NCBI GenBank assembly: GCA_003212415.1
Contig: QCPT01000011.1
Span: forward strand, 1-48,451
Origin: Pelagibacteraceae bacterium AG-439-F23
GTDB lineage: Bacteria; Pseudomonadota; Alphaproteobacteria; Pelagibacterales; Pelagibacteraceae
Direction of reading: 5' to 3'
DNA length: 48,451 bases
Of this stretch, positions 43,822 to 48,451 are shown one piece after another. The stretch's first letter is position 1. Every line of letters starts with the position of its first letter. Under the pieces are notes generated by a model. It was not told the origin of the DNA, did not search any database, and worked only from the letters and a program-made list of their open reading frames with translations. The position numbers and the translations under genes were made by a program.

Positions 43822-44892
43822 TTATTTAGGTATATCTCCCTCAACACCTTTTACATAAGTCATCATTCCCGCAAGCATTCCATCATCTGCAGTTTTACCT
43901 TCAGCTACCATTAAATTACCTTGTTGGTCATAAATTGGTCCAGTGAAAGAATGAACTTTACCAGATGCTAAATCTTTCTCGAGTTGATTAACTTTAGCTC
44001 TTACGTCAGCTGGAATAGCAGAGTCTAGATCCGATATAACTACCATACCGTCACCTATACCATGCCAAGTATCTTTTTGATTCCATGTTCCATTTGCTAC
44101 AGCTTTAACTCTATCGACATAGTAAGGACCCCAGTTGTTTTCGACTGAAGTCAATACAGCTTTAGGAGCAAATTTGTCCATATCGCTAGCTTGTCCAAAA
44201 GCAAATATTCCTGATTTTTCAGCAATTTGAACTATGGCAGTACTATCAGTATGTTGAGCAATAATATCTGCACCTTGATCAATTAATGCTTTAGCTGCTT
44301 CAGCTTCCTTACCTGGATCATACCATGTAAAAGCCCAAACAATTTTTGTTTTGATGTTTGGATTTACTTTTTGTGCCGCTAAAGTAAATGAGTTGATTCC
44401 TCTAATTACTTCTGGAATTGGAAAAGAAGCAACATATCCAATAACATTGGATTTTGTCATAGATCCAGCTATTGTTCCTAGAATAGTTCTACCTTCATAG
44501 AATCTAGCTGCATATGTTGAAACATTTGCATGTTCTCTTTTATATCCAGTAGCGTGTTCAAATTTTACATTAGGAAACTCTTTTGCAACTTTATTAGTTG
44601 GATTCATATATCCAAAACTAGTTGTAAAGATAATGTCATGGCCGGAATTAGCTAATTGACGAAGAACTCTTTCGGCATCAGCACTTTCTGGGACACCTTC
44701 CACATATGTTGTTTTGTATCCGGCAGCTTCTACAGCTTTTCTTCCTACATCATGTTGATATGTCCATCCATGGTCACCCGTTGGACCAATGTAGACAAAT
44801 GCTGCTTTAACATCTTTTGCAACAGCAGCAACTGTGAATGTAAATAAGAAAACTAAAGAAGAGACGAAAGAACGAATTAATGTTTTATGCAT
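43822..44892 (-). CDS. BMP-family ABC transporter substrate-binding protein
   Basis: Periplasmic binding protein of the PnrA/BMP type, a family that mostly binds nucleosides or purines. The signal peptide is MHKTLIRSFVSSLVFLFTF with a signal peptidase I site near AVA-KD; there is no lipobox. Family segments include AAFVYIGPTGDHGWTYQHD near residue 31 and DIIFTTSFGYMNPTNKVAKE near 84. QGADIIAQHTDSTAIVQIAE lies near 205. At 356 residues it is normal length. It has good SD (AGAAGGG). It is the last gene of an ATPase-permease-permease-binding-protein operon that converges on the purine operon, which points to a purine or nucleoside ligand. Confidence 0.88.
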   Translation of the reverse strand: MHKTLIRSFVSSLVFLFTFTVAAVAKDVKAAFVYIGPTGDHGWTYQHDVGRKAVEAAGYKTTYVEGVPESADAERVLRQLANSGHDIIFTTSFGYMNPTNKVAKEFPNVKFEHATGYKREHANVSTYAARFYEGRTILGTIAGSMTKSNVIGYVASFPIPEVIRGINSFTLAAQKVNPNIKTKIVWAFTWYDPGKEAEAAKALIDQGADIIAQHTDSTAIVQIAEKSGIFAFGQASDMDKFAPKAVLTSVENNWGPYYVDRVKAVANGTWNQKDTWHGIGDGMVVISDLDSAIPADVRAKVNQLEKDLASGKVHSFTGPIYDQQGNLMVAEGKTADDGMLAGMMTYVKGVEGDIPK

Positions 44893-44939
44893 AAATTTAT
44901 ATTCCCTTCTGATTTTTTTAAAAAATTAAACTTAAAGTA

Positions 44940-44961
44940 AATTATTTAAAAAAAAATAATT
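44940..44961. repeat. AT-only inverted repeat between permease and binding-protein genes
   Basis: AATTATTT (44940-44947) and AAATAATT (44954-44961) form an eight-pair AT-only stem with a six-base loop in the 78-base gap between the second permease gene and the binding-protein gene. Such gaps often hold RNA structures that adjust the relative amount of binding protein. The stem is weak and may be chance in this AT-rich DNA. Confidence 0.25.
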
Positions 44962-44970
44962 ATTTTAAAA

Positions 44971-45903
44971 TTAATTATCTTTATAAAATGATTTACCTAG
45001 AGAACTTGGGGTACTTAGTCTTATTTTTCTACTATCACGAGAAATTACAACTAATACTATTATTGTTACTATATAAGGAAGGGCTGTTAAAAACTGTACA
45101 GGAATTCTAACCCCAATTGCTTGCATATGAAATTGAATTATAGTTAATCCACCAAAAATCATTGCACCAATCAAAATTTTAATTGGGTTCCATGTAGAGA
45201 ATACCACTAGAGCTAATGCAATCCAACCTCTTCCACCAGTCATATTTTCAATCCATTGCGGTGTATAAATCATTGATAAATATGCACCGGCAAGTCCACA
45301 CATTGCACCTCCATAAAGAATACACAAGTAACGAACTAACCTAACGTTTATTCCTTGGTTTGATGCAGAATCAGGCGAGTCTCCCACAGCTCTTAAGATC
45401 AATCCTATTTTTGTTTTTTTTAAAAAATAGTTAGTTAAAAAAGGTAAAGCAAAAGCAAAATAAAATACAATTGAATGTCCAAATAATATTGGGCTTAAAA
45501 AAGGTATTGCATCTTTTAAGCTTCCAAATAAAACAGGAAACTCTTTTCCAGGAATACCAACAAAGTTTTTTCCAATCATTGCAGATATTCCAATCCCAAA
45601 TATAGTAAGTGCTAAACCAGTAGCTACGTGATTAGTTATTAAAGTTTGGGTAAGAAATGCAAAAATTGTTGAAATTAAAACTCCAGCTAACATTGCACCA
45701 AGGACTGCTAAAATCAAACTTCCAGTAACAGTCATTATAGCGAAACCTGAAATAGCTCCGATGATCATCATCCCTTCAACGCCAAGGTTTAGAACTCCTG
45801 ATCTTTCTGTAATAAGCTCTCCACAAGACGCTAAAATCAAAGGTACGGCAGAAGCCATTATTGAAGTAATTATCAGTCCAACAAAATTTATATCCATGAT
45901 CAT
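44971..45903 (-). CDS. ABC transporter permease (BMP/nucleoside type, second permease)
   Basis: Membrane subunit of 310 residues with about nine to ten helices. The segment SCGELITERSGVLNLGVEGMM near residue 27 and GVRIPVQFLTALPYIVTIIVLV near the C-terminus are typical of NupQ/YufQ-type permeases of the branched-chain/ribose permease family. The ATG at 45903 overlaps the stop of the preceding permease as ATGA. The ligand is presumed to match that of the binding protein, probably a nucleoside or purine base. Confidence 0.88.
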   Translation of the reverse strand: MIMDINFVGLIITSIMASAVPLILASCGELITERSGVLNLGVEGMMIIGAISGFAIMTVTGSLILAVLGAMLAGVLISTIFAFLTQTLITNHVATGLALTIFGIGISAMIGKNFVGIPGKEFPVLFGSLKDAIPFLSPILFGHSIVFYFAFALPFLTNYFLKKTKIGLILRAVGDSPDSASNQGINVRLVRYLCILYGGAMCGLAGAYLSMIYTPQWIENMTGGRGWIALALVVFSTWNPIKILIGAMIFGGLTIIQFHMQAIGVRIPVQFLTALPYIVTIIVLVVISRDSRKIRLSTPSSLGKSFYKDN

Positions 45904-46964
45904 TTTTTTGAACCTATAAATTTAATTTTGAAAAAGAGTAAATAGTCTGAAGCAAGAAGAAAAAATAAAATCATTCCTTGAAAAACTTGGCCAGTATATT
46001 TTGGTATTTGCATAAATATTTGAGCTGTTTCTGCACCTAAATAAGTTATCGCAACAACTAATGATGCGAAAATTATTCCAACAGGATTTAAACGACCTAA
46101 AAATGCAACAATTATTGCAGTAAAACCATAATCTGGAGATATTTCTCTATGAAGTTGTCCGATAGGTCCAGTTATTTCTCCAACCCCTGCGAGACCCGCG
46201 CAAGCGCCACTTATTAAAAAAACGAGGATAATCATTTTTTTACCTTTGTAGCCTGCATATTTTGCAGTTTTTAAACTGAAACCAGAAACTTTCATTTGAA
46301 ATCCTAAATATGTCTTATAAAAAATAAACCAGCTTATCACTACTGCAGCTAAAGCTAAAAATATTCCAGCATGAATTCTTAATCCTTCTACCAATAACGG
46401 AAGTCTTGCAGAGTCACTAAATTGTCTGGTTTCTGGAAAATTAAATCCTTCAGGGTTGCTCCATGGTCCAACAACAAGATAGTCTAAAATTAATTTTGAA
46501 ACATATACCAACATAAGACTAACTAATATTTCGTTTGTATTAAAGTAAGTTTTTAAGATTGCAGGTATTGATGCATAAAGCATACCTCCTATTGCACCAG
46601 CTAATATTACTATTGGAAGAATATAAAATCCCTCTTGATCATAAAATAACAAAGCAATTCCTCCTGAAACTATAGCTCCAAAAGTTAATTGACCTTCTGC
46701 TCCAATATTCCAATTATTACTTTTAAAACAAAAAGATAGACCAATTGCTATTAGACAAAGTGGTGTAGCTTTTAAGAGTAATTCACTGAAACCATACATG
46801 TCTGCAATTGGAACTATGAAAAAAAACTTTAAAGCTTCAAAAGGTTTAAATCCTAATATATAAAAAATTAAACCTCCTGACACCAATGTAAGAAAAATTG
46901 CTAAAACAGGCGTAAGAAAAAATATGGCTCTTGAAGGCTGATCTCTTTTTACAATTTTAATCAA
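45900..46964 (-). CDS. ABC transporter permease (BMP/nucleoside type, first permease)
   Basis: Membrane subunit of the NupP/YufP type. Typical segments are NNWNIGAEGQLTFGAIVSGG near residue 90 and ISPDYGFTAIIVAFLGRLNPVG near 275. I choose the TTG at 46964 as start (LIKIVKRDQPSRAIFF), giving 354 residues. GGAGGAGGAG lies directly upstream inside the last codons of the ATPase gene, and the TTG overlaps that gene by eight bases. Upstream in-frame ATGs at 47018 and 47012 would force the ribosome-binding sequence to be coding, which is less likely. Confidence 0.87.
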   Translation of the reverse strand: MIKIVKRDQPSRAIFFLTPVLAIFLTLVSGGLIFYILGFKPFEALKFFFIVPIADMYGFSELLLKATPLCLIAIGLSFCFKSNNWNIGAEGQLTFGAIVSGGIALLFYDQEGFYILPIVILAGAIGGMLYASIPAILKTYFNTNEILVSLMLVYVSKLILDYLVVGPWSNPEGFNFPETRQFSDSARLPLLVEGLRIHAGIFLALAAVVISWFIFYKTYLGFQMKVSGFSLKTAKYAGYKGKKMIILVFLISGACAGLAGVGEITGPIGQLHREISPDYGFTAIIVAFLGRLNPVGIIFASLVVAITYLGAETAQIFMQIPKYTGQVFQGMILFFLLASDYLLFFKIKFIGSKK

Positions 46965-48451
46965 TTTCTCCTCCTCCCATAAGCATTCCAAGTTTTTCAG
47001 AGGTAACTTCATCAGCATTCATAATTTTTGATAATTTCCCTTTATGTATTACTGAAATTTTATCACTTAGTTTTAACAACTCGTCAGTGTCTGTAGATAT
47101 TAATATTATAGATTTATTTTGTTCGTTGATTTTAATTAGAGTTTCATGGATATAATTTATAGCCCCAACATCTAATCCCCAAGTTGGATTAAAACAAATT
47201 AATAAATCAGGCGATGTTATTAATTCTCTTCCAATAATTAATTTCTGCAAATTTCCCCCAGATAAAAATTGACTTTTTAACTCAATATTATCTGTATTTA
47301 CATTAAAGTCAGAAACAATTTTTTTTGCATGTTCTTTAATTCTATTTTCATTTATTAAACCATTATTAAAAAAATTTGATGATTTAAAATTATTAAGAGC
47401 CACATTTTCAAAAATTTTCATTTGTGGAATTGCAGCTTGTTCAAGTCTATCTTCTGGAGAAAAAGCCATTAAATATTTTCTTCTTTCTTGTGGGTTAAGA
47501 TCCCCAATTAAATTTTTATTGTATTCAATAGAATTTTTTTCAGAAATAATTTCTCCACTTAAAATTTGAAAAAGTTCACTTTGACCGTTTCCTGATATAC
47601 CAGCTATTCCCAAGCATTCACCACGATTAACTGAAAAATTGACATTTTCTAAATTAGTTTCGAATGGATCTTCACTTTTAAAATTAAGATTAGTAATTTT
47701 GATTAATTGACTTGAAGAGAGCACACTTGATTTTTTTTTCTTAACCATCTTTAAATTTTGACCTACCATTTTATTTGCAAGTGACTCAATGTTCTCATCT
47801 TTAATTTGGCTTACAGAAACAAGCTTTCCTTTCCGCATGACTGCCACTTCATCACAAAGTTGCATTACTTCTTTAAGTTTATGAGTTATATAAATTATTA
47901 AAATTCCTTCTTCTGAAAATTTCTTTAATGATAAAAATAATTCACTTGTTTCTTGTTCTGTTAATACAGAAGTAGGCTCATCCATGATTAGAACTTTAGG
48001 ATTTCTTATTAGACATTTAATTATTTCAACTTTTTGTTTTTGTCCGGCGGATAAGTTTAATACAGGAATATCAAGATTAATTGAAAAGTTATACTTTTTC
48101 ATAATTAATTGAATTTTCTCTCTTAGATTTTCAACTGTTTCATCCGAGTCGATAATTAGATTTTCAAATACAGACAAAGTTTCAAAAAGATTAAAGTGTT
48201 GAAAAACCATTCCAATATCATTTTTTTTTGCATCAATTGGAGAGTTTAATTTTAAAATATTTTTATTCAAAAATATTTCACCCTCATCAGGCATGATTAC
48301 ACCAGATAAAACTTTAACCAATGTAGATTTGCCAGCTCCATTTTCCCCAAGGAGTGCATAGATTTTTCCACTTTCAAATTCCAATGAAACATTATCATTT
48401 GCAACACATCCTGGATAAATTTTAGTTACATTTGAAATTTTTAAATTTGTG
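46957..48451 (-). CDS. ABC transporter ATP-binding protein, double-ATPase (BMP/nucleoside type), 5' end beyond the window
   Basis: Two-cassette ATPase that powers the adjacent permeases. The frame stays open to the window end, reading KISNVTKIYPGCVANDNVS ahead of the first Walker A motif (LLGENGAGKST), so only a few N-terminal residues are missing. The first cassette has LSAGQKQKVEI and PKVLIMDEPTSVL. The second has GISGNGQSELF, SFSPEDR-like MAFSPEDRLEQAA, and LSGGNLQKLIIGREL with PDLLICFNPTWGLD. The second cassette's Walker A and B are degenerate (no GKST; N instead of D-E), as is usual in this family. The 3' end holds the permease ribosome-binding site. Confidence 0.9.
   Translation of the reverse strand, partial: TNLKISNVTKIYPGCVANDNVSLEFESGKIYALLGENGAGKSTLVKVLSGVIMPDEGEIFLNKNILKLNSPIDAKKNDIGMVFQHFNLFETLSVFENLIIDSDETVENLREKIQLIMKKYNFSINLDIPVLNLSAGQKQKVEIIKCLIRNPKVLIMDEPTSVLTEQETSELFLSLKKFSEEGILIIYITHKLKEVMQLCDEVAVMRKGKLVSVSQIKDENIESLANKMVGQNLKMVKKKKSSVLSSSQLIKITNLNFKSEDPFETNLENVNFSVNRGECLGIAGISGNGQSELFQILSGEIISEKNSIEYNKNLIGDLNPQERRKYLMAFSPEDRLEQAAIPQMKIFENVALNNFKSSNFFNNGLINENRIKEHAKKIVSDFNVNTDNIELKSQFLSGGNLQKLIIGRELITSPDLLICFNPTWGLDVGAINYIHETLIKINEQNKSIILISTDTDELLKLSDKISVIHKGKLSKIMNADEVTSEKLGMLMGGGEID

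Overview
This 48.45 kb window is AT-rich and extremely compact. Gene order, codon use and protein types match a streamlined marine alphaproteobacterium of the SAR11 / Candidatus Pelagibacter type. The supporting traits are Lys/Asn/Ile-rich proteins, many overlapping genes, no spacer over 180 bases, the alphaproteobacterial blocks hisC-tyrC-metX-metW-gloB, chvI-chvG-ahcY and tsaE-amgK-murU, RegA/ActR, an F1-ATPase zeta inhibitor and a SAM-II riboswitch. The assignment is inference from content; no 16S is present. I see no rRNA, tRNA, insertion sequence, prophage or CRISPR array.

Layout. 1-1.4 kb (minus): obgE (cut by the window edge), rpmA, rplU with a clear promoter. 1.4-3.9 kb (minus): metX-metW-gloB behind a SAM-II riboswitch. 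4.0-6.0 kb (plus): hisC-tyrC. 6.0-9.6 kb (minus): trkH, ampG and an NlpC/P60 peptidase. 9.7-13.1 kb (plus): class I lysS, pyrD, rpmB and a queuosine-precursor transporter. 13.1-16.2 kb (minus): a polyamine operon (ornithine decarboxylase, deoxyhypusine-synthase-like enzyme, agmatinase) whose leader carries a terminator-like hairpin. 16.4-18.5 kb: regA, bioY and an orphan ABC ATPase. 18.5-27.0 kb (plus): polA, chvI-chvG, ahcY, tsaE, amgK, murU. 27-29.6 kb: gpmA, a VanZ-like protein, the ATPase zeta inhibitor, a secreted nuclease and a lytic transglycosylase. 29.6-35 kb (minus): an RND efflux pair, sseA, msrA. 35-36.8 kb: an EamA exporter, alkA, a DUF1330 protein. 36.8-48.45 kb: a purine-catabolism region.

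The purine region is the most coherent system here. GuaD (guanine to xanthine), XdhAB (xanthine to urate), a membrane urate oxidase of the PuuD type, HIU hydrolase and OHCU decarboxylase together give guanine to allantoin. A phosphoribosyltransferase for salvage sits at the end of the operon, and a BMP-type (nucleoside-like) ABC importer converges on it across the only strong intrinsic terminator in the window. The PuuD protein lacks the usual C-terminal cytochrome c domain, while a separate secreted monoheme cytochrome c lies next to uraD. This suggests a split urate-oxidising electron-transfer pair.

Other themes are sulfur amino acid and SAM cycling (SAM-II-metX-metW, ahcY, sseA, msrA), peptidoglycan recycling (ampG, NlpC/P60, amgK, murU, lytic transglycosylase), and polyamine synthesis with a deoxyhypusine-synthase relative in a bacterium that should have no eIF5A. 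I did not find a wholly new gene system. The best candidates for undescribed biology are the split PuuD/cytochrome c arrangement, the putative attenuator in front of the decarboxylase gene, the alternative fold in the metX leader, and convergent genes that share one TTAA as both stop codons.
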